Shown piece after piece: positions 48,596 through 58,305 of a DNA stretch of 64,000 bases. The position numbers and the translations under genes were made by a program. The notes beneath the pieces were generated by a model, which saw nothing but the letters and a program-made list of their open reading frames with translations, was not told the DNA's origin and ran no database searches. Each line of letters opens with the position of its first letter. Within the stretch, counting starts at the first letter, position 1. This DNA is from Paenibacillus plantarum (lineage in GTDB: Bacteria; Bacillota; Bacilli; Paenibacillales; NBRC-103111): the NCBI RefSeq assembly GCF_013141695.1, contig NZ_WHNY01000026.1:398841-462840 (forward strand), written 5' to 3'.

Positions 48596-49405
48596 TCAGC
48601 TAGATAATTTCTCTTTTATATCTTGCATAGTCCACATCTCAATTCTTGGGGTACATTTTTCAGAAAAGTTAAGTGCTGATCCTGTAAACCCTGAAGTAGA
48701 GATCAGTATTCCACCTCCAGCTCCATAAGCATGAATTGCTCCTAAGAGTTGCTGAACAGTGTTAATCGAACATTTAGTGCTTAGACTTGTTTTCTTCACC
48801 TCAACCAATAATTTCTTCTTGCTGTTATCATAAACCACAAAGTCATATCCGTAATCCCTTATGCTTTGTTTATTTATTACTTCAAAACCCTTTCTTTCAA
48901 AAGAATCCATTACTATTTTTTCAAAATGATCATAATCAAATTGCTCGAAATCAATATTATTATTTTCAAATAGATTTAACAATGTATCAATGTCAGCTTC
49001 TTTAAATTCGTTTTTATCATAACGAATAATATCAGAATAAATATAATTAAGAACTTTAAATGCAACATCTGAATTATAAGGTCCCCCCTCAAAGTATATT
49101 AGTCCTTTTAAATTTGAGGGAATCTCAACATCATATGGGCAAATAATAATTACCTGTTTCCCATTACCAATAGCATATCCAATTTCAAAAAATACATTGT
49201 TACTAAAATTATTGATAATTGCTAATACAACATTACTTTTTTTAATATTTCTTTGAATGGTTTCAACATCGTAATTAGATTCATATGGGTCATTAAGAAT
49301 GTTCATATCTATTTGTCGATGTAGATTAATCTCATTTTGTTTTCTAAGGTTTGAAATCAAGTCATATGCATCATGTTTGTCAGAGTAGGAAATAAAAATG
49401 TTCAT
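48596..49405 (-). CDS. TIR-like domain fused to Mrr-type nuclease domain
   Basis: A 269-residue fusion. Residues 1-110 have a TIR/nucleotide-hydrolase-like fold: MNIFISYSDKHDAYDLI at the start and NVFFEIGYAIGNGKQVI near 70-85, with Glu74 in the place of the catalytic glutamate. Residues about 155-265 are a restriction-endonuclease fold (Mrr type): FEKIVMDSFERKGFEV, then DYGYDFVV (Asp188) and LLVEVKK (Glu202, Lys204). It overlaps the methyltransferase by ATGA. The pairing with a methyltransferase suggests a defence module in which this is the toxic effector; that is inference. Function in NAD or DNA cleavage is untested. Confidence 0.7.
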   Translation of the reverse strand: MNIFISYSDKHDAYDLISNLRKQNEINLHRQIDMNILNDPYESNYDVETIQRNIKKSNVVLAIINNFSNNVFFEIGYAIGNGKQVIIICPYDVEIPSNLKGLIYFEGGPYNSDVAFKVLNYIYSDIIRYDKNEFKEADIDTLLNLFENNNIDFEQFDYDHFEKIVMDSFERKGFEVINKQSIRDYGYDFVVYDNSKKKLLVEVKKTSLSTKCSINTVQQLLGAIHAYGAGGGILISTSGFTGSALNFSEKCTPRIEMWTMQDIKEKLSS

Positions 49406-50256
49406 GTGTGTACCGTCTCCTTCACTCTAGTAAGTGCCCAAAAATCATAAAGAGCTCTAGTTCGTACTTCTTCATCTTCCTTGGTCTGAGGGGCTCTGTC
49501 CGTAAAGGACTCCAATACATTTTTTATCTCTAAATATTTCATGTCAATAAGCTCTACAATCTTCACATTCACATTGTATAAAATGTCCTCTTTTTTTGCC
49601 GAAATTAAAGTATTGTCAACACCAAAATATTCTCTTTGTAAATGAACATCCCAGCCGTGACAACTTTTGTGATTCCATCTACCTGGACTTGGTGTATATG
49701 CTGTTACGTTAATGGAACGTAAAAGTGTATTTATTATCTGTAAAATTTCATGCGCTTTCCATGTTACAGCACCTAATTCTTGCTCGGCAATAGGTAAAGT
49801 CTCCATGTCATATACAAATAAATGGCCTTTTTCCTCAAGCCTTATTATTGATTCGTAAAGTATATTTGACAATGTTCTAGGATCAATTTCATGAACTGTA
49901 TTTGTTAATGTAATAAATTCAAACTTCTCATCCTCAGTTATTATTCGGTCAAAATTATGTATATCTCCTACTTCAAATCTATTTTTTAATTTAAGATCAG
50001 CAGCAATTGATCTAGTAGTTCTAGTATTATCATTTTCAATGTCATATCCATTATAAAGAAGCTTTGACATTGATGTTGCATTCAAACGTTCATTTAAGTT
50101 TGCTAATATCTGACCCTTACCACAACCAATATCTAACCATTTGTATTGGGACAAACAAGGGTTATCTAAAATGCCTTTTAAAACTGTAAGTATAGCATGA
50201 TGTTGACTTAGTAGTCTGTCTTTATCGTAATATGCTGTTGCATCAATACTGCTCAT
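49402..50256 (-). CDS. SAM-dependent methyltransferase coupled to the TIR-Mrr protein
   Basis: A 284-residue class I methyltransferase: motif I is WLDIGCGKGQILANL near residue 40, and the acidic residue of motif II is in YNGYDIEND. Motif IV reads TLTNTVHEIDP rather than the DPPY or NPPY of DNA methylases, so a nucleic-acid base is not the evident target. The start at 50256 has AGGGGGG; a start at 50286 lacks one. Its stop overlaps the effector start (ATGA), so the two proteins are made together. I do not recognise the family precisely. Confidence 0.7.
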   Translation of the reverse strand: MSSIDATAYYDKDRLLSQHHAILTVLKGILDNPCLSQYKWLDIGCGKGQILANLNERLNATSMSKLLYNGYDIENDNTRTTRSIAADLKLKNRFEVGDIHNFDRIITEDEKFEFITLTNTVHEIDPRTLSNILYESIIRLEEKGHLFVYDMETLPIAEQELGAVTWKAHEILQIINTLLRSINVTAYTPSPGRWNHKSCHGWDVHLQREYFGVDNTLISAKKEDILYNVNVKIVELIDMKYLEIKNVLESFTDRAPQTKEDEEVRTRALYDFWALTRVKETVHT

Positions 50257-50516
50257 CTTGTAGACCCCCCTATAGTAATTACACATTCTTAATTTCTATA
50301 TAACCAAAAAGTCCAACTATACTTGATTTTTTGATAAAGATAGATATCACAAAGTTAGTAAATACTTTATTAATAAGCAATTACTCTTTCTAGACACTAC
50401 ACGCCCGCAATAAATAATAAGTTATTTCACGAATTTTTGACAACGACTTTAAATGACTAGAGAAATACGATCTGGGTAATGTCAAAAAAGCATGTTGTTT
50501 GTAATTAGCATATTCT
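50257..50516. other. AT-rich gap between reverse transcriptase and methyltransferase
   Basis: 260 bases with no open frame of note. Because some defence reverse transcriptases work with an adjacent non-coding RNA, this gap is a candidate place for one, but no conserved fold was recognised. Confidence 0.25.
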
Positions 50517-51965
50517 TTAAATTTTCAAACAGATAGAACTATAAAGTCTCATCGCCGGACTTGATTTACCAGTATATTTATAGATATGATTTCTTTTACT
50601 TTTCTCCAGATTCCTTAAGCCATGCAGAGCACATGCCGCTTTAATTCCACCCGGTTCGTTCCTAAGTACATTTTCTTTTATTTCAAAAAAGCCGTATTCC
50701 AATTCTGGGAATTCCAAAATAGCTGACTTAACTGATGTAGTAGAGTTTTTATGCTGAAAAATCTTCAAAAGTATATCTGCAGACAAATCATCAAAAGAAT
50801 AGTGATCCATAACAATTCTAGATATCCAAAAAAGTTCAAATTCTTGAAGAGTCGATGAACCAATTTTATTATTAATTTCTTGCCAAATCTCACCATTATC
50901 ATCAATATCAGATATGAACCTATATAAATTTTTTATTAGATTGGGATATTTTGATATTACTAATTGTACTAGTTGAAGTGTTTCCTTTTTATCATCTTTC
51001 AATAAAGACAGCGCTAGTTCAACATCTTCCTCAGATACGTTTTTTTGATATATTATTTTCTTTAGGTAGTCCGTTTCTTTTGAACTCAACACTATTTCCT
51101 CATTATGATTTTCATCATCGTAATTTCTGATCATAGCTCTCTTAGTCAGAAGTGATTTTTTCAAAGTGTCTAACTTCCTCTCATCAAAATCACTCTGTTT
51201 CCAGCCAAACTTGGTTTTCTCTGAATTTAAAAATAATCCTCTTTCACCCAATAATCCTTGGACGTATATTACATCTTGCTCTAGACTAACAAGACTGTCA
51301 GAAAATAGAAAAACATCATCTAAATATCGAATAATTGCTGAAGAGTTAAGTCCTCGAGCCCTTTCCAAAAAACTAAGGAAAAAGTTTCCGAACAGCTTTG
51401 CCGGGTAGATACCTTGTGGAAAGCAGTTAATTGACCTCCCACCTGTAATTTCCCTAAGAAATTTACCAAAGTATCCACCTTCTTGACGTCCTAAATAGTC
51501 AGTAGCGAAACTCGCTAGATCATGGTGATAGAAATTATTAAAACAATTCATAATGTCAATCTTTGCAAAGTACTTGTACTTTCGCTTCAATAAGTATTTA
51601 TTCATACGAAATTCGTGATATTCTTTATAGGAATTTGAAGGTTGATCACCATTAAAATAATATCCGTAGTTAAGGCGCTCTATTGAACTTCTGTCCTTTT
51701 GAAATTTCAATTTGTTTCTAAGCACAAAATCATAAAAGAAGTACGTTGATATTGGATCAAGTAAGTGCGTCTTTCGAAGATGAAACTTATCTTTAAGTGC
51801 ATATACAATAGGTGAAGAAGCAAAAGCTGATGTTTGTTCTGCAAAAATATCTTTATAAACGTATTCTCTTAGTTCAGCTTCACCTTTTTCCAAGAAAAAC
51901 CTATTACTGTTTAATGGAAATAAACCTTTGATGTTATCTTCTGCTATGAAATCAATTAGTTCCAT
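50517..51965 (-). CDS. Stand-alone reverse transcriptase, probably anti-phage
   Basis: A 482-residue reverse transcriptase. Motif A is YFAKIDIMNCFNNFY near residue 138, motif B is PQGIYPAKLFGNFF, and the catalytic box is IRYLDDVFLF near residue 217 (YLDD in place of the usual YADD). The last 200 residues are helical without maturase, endonuclease or retron marks. This fits the Abi/unknown-group (DRT) reverse transcriptases of phage defence. GGAGG stands before two adjacent ATGs; the second has the better spacing. It follows the helicase gene by 58 bases and may share its transcript. Confidence 0.78.
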   Translation of the reverse strand: MELIDFIAEDNIKGLFPLNSNRFFLEKGEAELREYVYKDIFAEQTSAFASSPIVYALKDKFHLRKTHLLDPISTYFFYDFVLRNKLKFQKDRSSIERLNYGYYFNGDQPSNSYKEYHEFRMNKYLLKRKYKYFAKIDIMNCFNNFYHHDLASFATDYLGRQEGGYFGKFLREITGGRSINCFPQGIYPAKLFGNFFLSFLERARGLNSSAIIRYLDDVFLFSDSLVSLEQDVIYVQGLLGERGLFLNSEKTKFGWKQSDFDERKLDTLKKSLLTKRAMIRNYDDENHNEEIVLSSKETDYLKKIIYQKNVSEEDVELALSLLKDDKKETLQLVQLVISKYPNLIKNLYRFISDIDDNGEIWQEINNKIGSSTLQEFELFWISRIVMDHYSFDDLSADILLKIFQHKNSTTSVKSAILEFPELEYGFFEIKENVLRNEPGGIKAACALHGLRNLEKSKRNHIYKYTGKSSPAMRLYSSICLKI

Positions 51966-52023
51966 CATATCCTCCGCAATTCGTTATTATAAGATATGTA
52001 ATTTAATATTACTTGCAAAAAAT

Positions 52024-55000
52024 TTAAATTAAAGTAAGAATAGCTTTCTTCACGTCCTCATTAAGTTTAACTTCACTAATATCACCTACTAATTTCCAAG
52101 TAGATAGTATGTGTGCCGGCGAGCTAAACATTTCACCAAATTCTAACGCTAACATCCGAGGTAAGTTTTTTCTACGAAAAAACAACGAATTGTCATTACT
52201 TACTCCCATGTTTAAATATTGTGGTAGCTTTAATAAATGTTGAGGAATTGTTATCTCCCTGCCTGAATCACTTATTATTTTTTCAACTATGGAAATGTAA
52301 CAATTTGCAATATGAACAATATTCCTCTTACCATCCTGAAGAATATGAATAACTTTTGAAATAGAATTTTGACTATCTCTATTCTGGATTCTAGGTTGCC
52401 TTCCAATTCCATGTTGATAAAGAATTGATGCAATTTCAAAAATACTCTTACCATTAACCCAAGCCCGAATAAAATCATTTATAATTTGAGGAGTAGTAAA
52501 TAATTTATGGACATTATCTACTAAATAACTATTTTCAAGTTTATTAATATTATTCAAAAACCATGTAATCCAATCTCCTTCAGTAGCTGCCTCAAAATCT
52601 AGTAAAATGAGGGTATTTTCAACATTAATGCTTTTTATTAATGATTGAGCACTATGTATTGAAATAGCATTCTTTTGTGCAATTTGAAGTACTCTTTGCA
52701 TATTGATATCATCTTGTGCAGATTGTAGCCATTTATTAGTTTTCAATATTGCCTGATCAACCATATTATCATTTAACATATAACTAGCCAGCGTTTTTTT
52801 TATCGTTACAGAATCGATGGATAAATCGCGTGCAGCTGCATGAATTAGAAACATATAGTTATCTGGATCACTATCTTCAAGACTGATTGCCGCATTTACG
52901 ATCAGATTGGATAAACCAGACCCTACGGGTACTACAGCATCAATTCGTTCTAGGTAAGATGTGTATTCACTTTCTAAACTATAACCCCTTTGATCATAGG
53001 TTGAAGGATATTGAGGAACAATTGTTCCAATAGATTGAAAACCCAATCCTGGCCGTCCTGCCCTGCCCAACATGTTAATAACTTCTTCCTTAGACATTGG
53101 CCTAGGAATATCATCAACTGTAAACTGTTTAGTGGTATTTACTACCACCGCAGAGGCTGGCAGATTAAGACCCTGTGCTAATGTACCGGTAGAACAGATA
53201 ACTCCAACCTTTGAGGTTTTAAAAAATTCCTCTACTGCTTCTTGTTCTTCTTCTATTAGTGCTTGTGTATGAATACCGATCCCATTAGATAGTCCGTTTA
53301 ACAACTCAGATTGGTAACCTAATTCCAACTCAGCAAATGTAAGATATGCTTTCACCTTATCATTCAATTCCTGATTAAATGATCTAATTTGTTTGTGTTT
53401 ATCAATTTCTCCTATTAAGTGTCTTGTAGTTTGAGAAAACACCAAAACTGGCATACTACAACTTGCTAGCCAGTTACCTAACTGACGGGATATGTCATTA
53501 CCGTACCCTGTAACATTCCAATTATTATTATTTTTTTTAAACCTAATGTTCAATTTTTCTGGTATTCTAATAGGAAAAGCTGAATTTCCTCCACCTTGAT
53601 TCCAAACATCTTGTACACAAAAGAACAAATCTGCAGTTATTTGTACGTTATATGAACTTCTCCCGCTTTCTTTTGCCAAACGAATGGCTGCCGTATATTC
53701 ATTCTTTGGGTGAGAAATAAATCCTCTAATGGTCCTCGAAGGACGCCATCTAGTAAATGTTGTGTTAACAGGCATTTGATTTAAATTGTTAAGCCATTTG
53801 GGAAGGATCTCTGAATTATCAATCAGAGCAGATAATAAAAGATACACGCAATTAGTTGCATGGTTAGATATTCTAGATAACAACGAATCTAGTAATGCTC
53901 CCCTATGACCCTCTTTTATGTTATGAAATTCATCAACTACACATAGACTCAATTCAGCAAATATTTCAGGTCTATTCGATAATAAGGAAGAACACTTCTC
54001 AGGAGTCATGACAAAAATTCGCTTGTTATCATCTTGAAAATCAAATTCTATATTATCAAAATCGTCTACAATGATTGATTGTCCTTGAAACATATTTTGT
54101 ACATCGCTAATTTTGTTCATTTTGGTATTTATTTGCCTGCATAATGCTAACGTTGGAGCAAGATAGATAATTAAAGAACCCCGCTGAAGTGAAGTAATAA
54201 TTTTATGTTCAGCTATTAAGCTCTTTCCAGTGCCAGTTGGTATTGCAATTATATCGTTTTGATGGTTAAGTAATCCCTTATCAAGCGCTTCTTTGTGTGG
54301 TGGCCAAATTAAGTAATCCCCTTCGTTTATGTACCTTTGCATGTGAACGCCCCAAATGTCAGCTGAACAATCTAAAGGCGCTTTAATTATAGAAATTGCT
54401 CTAGAACCATAAGCTTTGTTAGTTAACAAAAGTAGCAAACATATTTGTGCTATCGTATATTCTTGGCAATCTATAGAAATATCATAAAGTCGGGTTATCT
54501 TTATTGATACTTGTTCATTCCATTTTTCATGATGATCAAGAAGTTCCGATTTAATTAGTAATATACATTCATTCAGTTCCCAAAAAAGTATTTCGCTTGT
54601 AGTAGATTCTAGTTCTGTATAATCATTTGGTACAAGTGTGATTTTAGGGACTTCAAGAGAGACTATGCTGTTTAACTCAAGTGAAATTATATGTTGAAGA
54701 TTACGAATTAGTTGTAACTGATTAGCAGACTCATTACTTGGAATCGTCAATTCATTTAAGTCTACTATTATTTGTGCCGCATTCGGATCGTAACCAGCAA
54801 TATAATACAATAATCCTGCTGTAATTCTGTTAAGAATCTCAGCATCATATATTGAATATGCATTAGATATCTGCAATTTAGGAGCTAACGTCTCATATGC
54901 TTGTGCACAAACCAATGCAGCACCTTCAATTAAACTCATATCCAACTCATCATCATAAATAAGCCTCAATAATAGGGATTTGGATAATCTCTCCAATACA

Positions 55001-55170
55001 TTACTACTATCTATATTAAAGGCAATACTACTTTCGTATGATTTAAAGATATTAACTCTTGCATTTTCAATTGTAATTCTCAGCAACAATTCTCTTATAT
55101 CTTCGCCTGAAATCTCATCAAGTAGTGTAGATGCCCGCTTATATTGTTCTTTTGCATATTGATCAAGCAC
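52024..55170 (-). CDS. hamB: Superfamily 2 helicase, Hachiman HamB-like
   Basis: A 1048-residue DNA/RNA helicase of the Ski2-like kind. An N-terminal region of about 290 residues precedes the motor: Walker A AIPTGTGKSLIAEH near 311, DEFH box VVDEFHNIKEGH near 411, and helicase C motifs ICSTGTLAQGLNLPA and NMLGRAGRPG. A long helical C-terminus follows. Its GTG start overlaps hamA by eight bases. Hachiman is a two-gene system of HamA nuclease and HamB helicase of this size, in which HamB senses damaged or foreign DNA and frees HamA to degrade DNA. Confidence 0.78.
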   Translation of the reverse strand: MLDQYAKEQYKRASTLLDEISGEDIRELLLRITIENARVNIFKSYESSIAFNIDSSNVLERLSKSLLLRLIYDDELDMSLIEGAALVCAQAYETLAPKLQISNAYSIYDAEILNRITAGLLYYIAGYDPNAAQIIVDLNELTIPSNESANQLQLIRNLQHIISLELNSIVSLEVPKITLVPNDYTELESTTSEILFWELNECILLIKSELLDHHEKWNEQVSIKITRLYDISIDCQEYTIAQICLLLLLTNKAYGSRAISIIKAPLDCSADIWGVHMQRYINEGDYLIWPPHKEALDKGLLNHQNDIIAIPTGTGKSLIAEHKIITSLQRGSLIIYLAPTLALCRQINTKMNKISDVQNMFQGQSIIVDDFDNIEFDFQDDNKRIFVMTPEKCSSLLSNRPEIFAELSLCVVDEFHNIKEGHRGALLDSLLSRISNHATNCVYLLLSALIDNSEILPKWLNNLNQMPVNTTFTRWRPSRTIRGFISHPKNEYTAAIRLAKESGRSSYNVQITADLFFCVQDVWNQGGGNSAFPIRIPEKLNIRFKKNNNNWNVTGYGNDISRQLGNWLASCSMPVLVFSQTTRHLIGEIDKHKQIRSFNQELNDKVKAYLTFAELELGYQSELLNGLSNGIGIHTQALIEEEQEAVEEFFKTSKVGVICSTGTLAQGLNLPASAVVVNTTKQFTVDDIPRPMSKEEVINMLGRAGRPGLGFQSIGTIVPQYPSTYDQRGYSLESEYTSYLERIDAVVPVGSGLSNLIVNAAISLEDSDPDNYMFLIHAAARDLSIDSVTIKKTLASYMLNDNMVDQAILKTNKWLQSAQDDINMQRVLQIAQKNAISIHSAQSLIKSINVENTLILLDFEAATEGDWITWFLNNINKLENSYLVDNVHKLFTTPQIINDFIRAWVNGKSIFEIASILYQHGIGRQPRIQNRDSQNSISKVIHILQDGKRNIVHIANCYISIVEKIISDSGREITIPQHLLKLPQYLNMGVSNDNSLFFRRKNLPRMLALEFGEMFSSPAHILSTWKLVGDISEVKLNEDVKKAILTLI

Positions 55171-56083
55171 TTAGGTCTACCCCTTTGTTATCAATATGAT
55201 CTAGGATTATTTGTGACACCTTGTTGTAGAATTTCGTTAATCTTTCTGTCCCAAATGCTTCACCTTGTTTTCTTTCAGCTTCTGTTACATTCTCAAGGTA
55301 ATTAGTGTAATCTTTGAATTGCGAACCACCATGAGGTCTGACGGATTGATGTTCCAAAGTAATTCTATAAATGTATCTATCTTTCCAAATTGTCTCCTTA
55401 GATATCTTTTCGCAAAGCTCATTTCCATTTAGATCTAACAAATCCGCTGACTCTGCTAATAAACTCATTTCTTGACGAATATCAGCAGTTGTACTCCCTT
55501 TGCAATGCCTGTTAAAAGCATCAAATGCTTCTTTCGTTCCTTCAGAAGGCGTTTCTCTATTTTTGGCTTCACCAATAATTAAGTAATAGTCTAGTTCTGG
55601 TGTACAAGCGAGAGCAGCAACATCAAGCCCAGGTATCTTTGCACTGAGATGTACTTTATTCATAGCTTTCAATGTTAGATTCATATTTGGAGTGTACTCG
55701 ATGTTGTAAACCATAGTGTATGCTAACACTTCTAAGATAAATGGATTTCTTTCTTTTTGAAAATGCTCTATCCGTTTTTCTGCATCACTATATTTACTCC
55801 CTAAAAAGTACGAACTGATCATTTTGTCTACATCTACGTCAAGTTCATCTCCTGGAACTAGCTTATTAAGTGCAGCCACAGTCTTTTTCCATATCCCTCT
55901 TTTAATATGATAGCAAATAGATGCAAGATAGTTTGCCTGCTCATCAGAATTTACATCAAAACCATTTGGGATAAATTCAATATGTAGATTCGCCCCTGAT
56001 TCGTCTTTAAAATAGCTATGGCTTGCTTTAAACAGTTGATATAGTTTTTTTATTTGATCTCCAAGAGGTGTAGTTAAGTCCAT
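55163..56083 (-). CDS. hamA: HamA-like (DUF1837-type) nuclease of a Hachiman system
   Basis: A 306-residue protein with a PD-(D/E)xK-like core: LDVAALAC (Asp154) and LIIGEAKNR (Glu172, Lys174), the E-x-K being the mark of HamA nucleases. Size, order and the overlap with a large SF2 helicase match Hachiman type I. AAGGGGG precedes the ATG. Upstream is a 325-base gap and then tniQ, so this system sits next to the transposition genes as cargo. AbpA of the related AbpAB system is the alternative name. Confidence 0.7.
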   Translation of the reverse strand: MDLTTPLGDQIKKLYQLFKASHSYFKDESGANLHIEFIPNGFDVNSDEQANYLASICYHIKRGIWKKTVAALNKLVPGDELDVDVDKMISSYFLGSKYSDAEKRIEHFQKERNPFILEVLAYTMVYNIEYTPNMNLTLKAMNKVHLSAKIPGLDVAALACTPELDYYLIIGEAKNRETPSEGTKEAFDAFNRHCKGSTTADIRQEMSLLAESADLLDLNGNELCEKISKETIWKDRYIYRITLEHQSVRPHGGSQFKDYTNYLENVTEAERKQGEAFGTERLTKFYNKVSQIILDHIDNKGVDLSA

Positions 56084-56291
56084 ATATCCCCCTTATATTT
56101 GAATGTATAAATTATGCAATAATAAAACTCTCTAATTTCCTATATTTCCAGTGTTTAACACTTAAAATTCGACAATCTATAGGTATTTCCTCCTATTTCA
56201 ATTTAATTTAAAAGAATAAGAGATATGTTAAATTATTATTTTCAGCCGCGGCAACTAAGAGATTATTAATGTGCTTCAGGGTGAACAAAGA

Positions 56292-56317
56292 GGCTACCGA
56301 TTAGTTTATCGTTAGCC
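56292..56317 (-). terminator. Terminator hairpin after tniQ
   Basis: GGCTACCGAT and ATCGTTAGCC form a ten-base stem with one mismatch around six bases; TCTTTG follows on the minus strand. A longer T run follows on the plus strand. Confidence 0.5.
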
Positions 56318-56407
56318 CCACATTTACTTTTTTTTTCTTATTTTTTCTACAACCCGGTAGTTGAAAATTTTATCTAGTTACTATCTCTGTGTGTAGTAAA
56401 CTTAAAG

Positions 56408-57259
56408 TTAGTATTGGATCTGTTTAATGAAATCATCAAAAAAACGGTTAACTTTACTAGTTCCTATTCTGTAACCAGTTAGAACTTCAAGATCACTTGG
56501 ACAGAATAACTTTAAAATATTATTGGGCCAGTCATCTGTCAACTTGAATGAATCCAATACATTCCAGTGAAAATAATTTTCATCACCAATAAACCAGAAT
56601 TGATTATCTTTTCCTTCATCATAGGTTAAATCAGTAAAACCAATTCCCCCTTTTGAATGATAGTTTAAAAACCATCTAAGTCTCTTAAGAACTAAATAAA
56701 AATCAGTTAAAACTAATCCATTCCAAACGTCACCTTCGTTGCGAATATTATCAAACATAAGCATTGAGGAATCTCTATTCATTACGTTGATACATTTGCT
56801 TTTACACAATGAAAGTTCTATTTTACATTTGCTACACTGATTAATCGTAACATCCTTAAACGTTGTAAGCTGTAAGCAGCTTGCACAGTAATTTATCAAT
56901 AATAAATTATGCTTTTTGCAGACAATGATAGGAGCAATCACCCAATGAATCCGATGATATGATTTTTCAAGCAGGCAAGCTGGACAAAATTTGCTATAAT
57001 TCTGTTTTGGGGACAAATTATATCGAAGTAAACCACAATGGTAGATATAGTAGATTGAATTCCTACTATAGAAAAATTCATTTTCTTCATTCAAAAGAAG
57101 TAAAGCACTTTTCAAATCACCTACTCCTTTTTTTAAATGTAGTGAAATATGGTCGGTTATAATTTCAAAAGTAACATAGTTACTACATGCGGCTCTAAAC
57201 ATGTAACCCTCAACCGACTCATCCTCATAAATAAACAATTGATTTTTTAAATTTGACAC
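56408..57259 (-). CDS. tniQ: TniQ family target-selection protein
   Basis: A 283-residue TniQ/TnsD-type protein. The zinc-binding pattern is seen as FCPACLLEKSYHRIHWVIAP followed by CKKHNLLLINYCASC and CSKC. TniQ proteins choose the insertion site; TnsD in Tn7 recognises the end of glmS. It is short compared with TnsD (about 500), so the DNA-recognising C-terminus is reduced. GTG start with GGGAG rather far upstream. It follows tnsC by 48 bases. Confidence 0.82.
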   Translation of the reverse strand: MSNLKNQLFIYEDESVEGYMFRAACSNYVTFEIITDHISLHLKKGVGDLKSALLLLNEENEFFYSRNSIYYIYHCGLLRYNLSPKQNYSKFCPACLLEKSYHRIHWVIAPIIVCKKHNLLLINYCASCLQLTTFKDVTINQCSKCKIELSLCKSKCINVMNRDSSMLMFDNIRNEGDVWNGLVLTDFYLVLKRLRWFLNYHSKGGIGFTDLTYDEGKDNQFWFIGDENYFHWNVLDSFKLTDDWPNNILKLFCPSDLEVLTGYRIGTSKVNRFFDDFIKQIQY

Positions 57260-57307
57260 TCGATATCACTTATCTCCCAAACCTATATTAATTCTCAATG
57301 TATTCCA

Positions 57308-58294
57308 TTAGGGCTTTTTTAAATTTTCCTTTTCCATTGCAACATTTAGATTAAACACTTTCTCATCAAAAGGATTAATCACTTTCGGTCTTGTTACAAA
57401 AGATAATAAGTCAAATCCTTCAAATAGGTGCTTCTCTTCTAACATGTCACTTCCATCTTTCAATGCTTTTGAAGAAGCATGCCTAAGTAAGTGATAGATT
57501 GTCCTAGGCGTACCCAAACTTGCATAGTAAATTTTTCCAGCAAGATATGGATCAAAAATTTTCGAACTGCTTCGATCTGCAAATGGCAACTTTGCCTCGA
57601 TGCCTTTAAGGTATCCACGAAATTCTTTTTGTTCATCAGGATTAGAATACGGAAATACGTTAAACTCTTGTTTATTAGGGAATCTTTCATCTAACTGTTC
57701 ATTAGCTGCAAAAATTCTCTTCGCTTTTTCCTTAATTCCACCAAAAACAATTGGTATCTTAACATCATTATCAAATTGTTTTATCCAGTCTGCAGCCTTA
57801 TATATCACTTTTTGAGTATCTGATGCGACAATATGCTGGGCCTCATCGATGAATACCACTCCAACTTCAGAGTCTTCCATTTGATGTTTAAGCATTCCTG
57901 TTAGTACTTTTTCAGATCCTTTGTTATAAAATGGCTCACCTAAACTCTCCAACATTTTTGACGCTACGTTTAAAGGTGATGAATTGGCAGCTAATTCCAC
58001 TCTAAGTACAGGAACAGATTCGTACCTAATTGTATGCCCATTCCTTATTCGTGTTTTCTTCTGCCTCGGGTAAGCTAATTCATACGTTTTAAATAATGTT
58101 GATTTCCCTGCTCCTGTATCTCCCAAGATGACTAACCTATCATTTAAGTGATGGCAGTCACGAATCATGTCGTATAGATCCGTAAATCTCTTATGGTGGA
58201 CAACAATATTTTCAATATCAAATAACCGTTCTTTGAGGTCCTTCTCATCTATCTTTACTCCATTAAGGCGCTTATATTCTTTATTTCCGTCCAC
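57308..58294 (-). CDS. tnsC: TnsC/TniB-type AAA ATPase
   Basis: A 328-residue transposition regulator. Walker A is VILGDTGAGKSTLFKTYE near residue 57, Walker B VVFIDEAQHIV near 145, and sensor I FGGIKEK. It forms filaments on DNA and links the TniQ-bound target to the transposase. AGGAGGGG precedes the GTG. It lies 11 bases after tnsB. Shorter than Tn7 TnsC (555), closer to TniB. Confidence 0.88.
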   Translation of the reverse strand: MDGNKEYKRLNGVKIDEKDLKERLFDIENIVVHHKRFTDLYDMIRDCHHLNDRLVILGDTGAGKSTLFKTYELAYPRQKKTRIRNGHTIRYESVPVLRVELAANSSPLNVASKMLESLGEPFYNKGSEKVLTGMLKHQMEDSEVGVVFIDEAQHIVASDTQKVIYKAADWIKQFDNDVKIPIVFGGIKEKAKRIFAANEQLDERFPNKQEFNVFPYSNPDEQKEFRGYLKGIEAKLPFADRSSSKIFDPYLAGKIYYASLGTPRTIYHLLRHASSKALKDGSDMLEEKHLFEGFDLLSFVTRPKVINPFDEKVFNLNVAMEKENLKKP

Positions 58295-58305
58295 TTTTTC
58301 CCCTC

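Noticed and set aside
50517..51968. Group II intron or retron reverse transcriptase
   Set aside because: No maturase or endonuclease domain, no intron RNA ends, and YLDD with a long helical tail do not fit; no msr/msd-like hairpin was recognised upstream.
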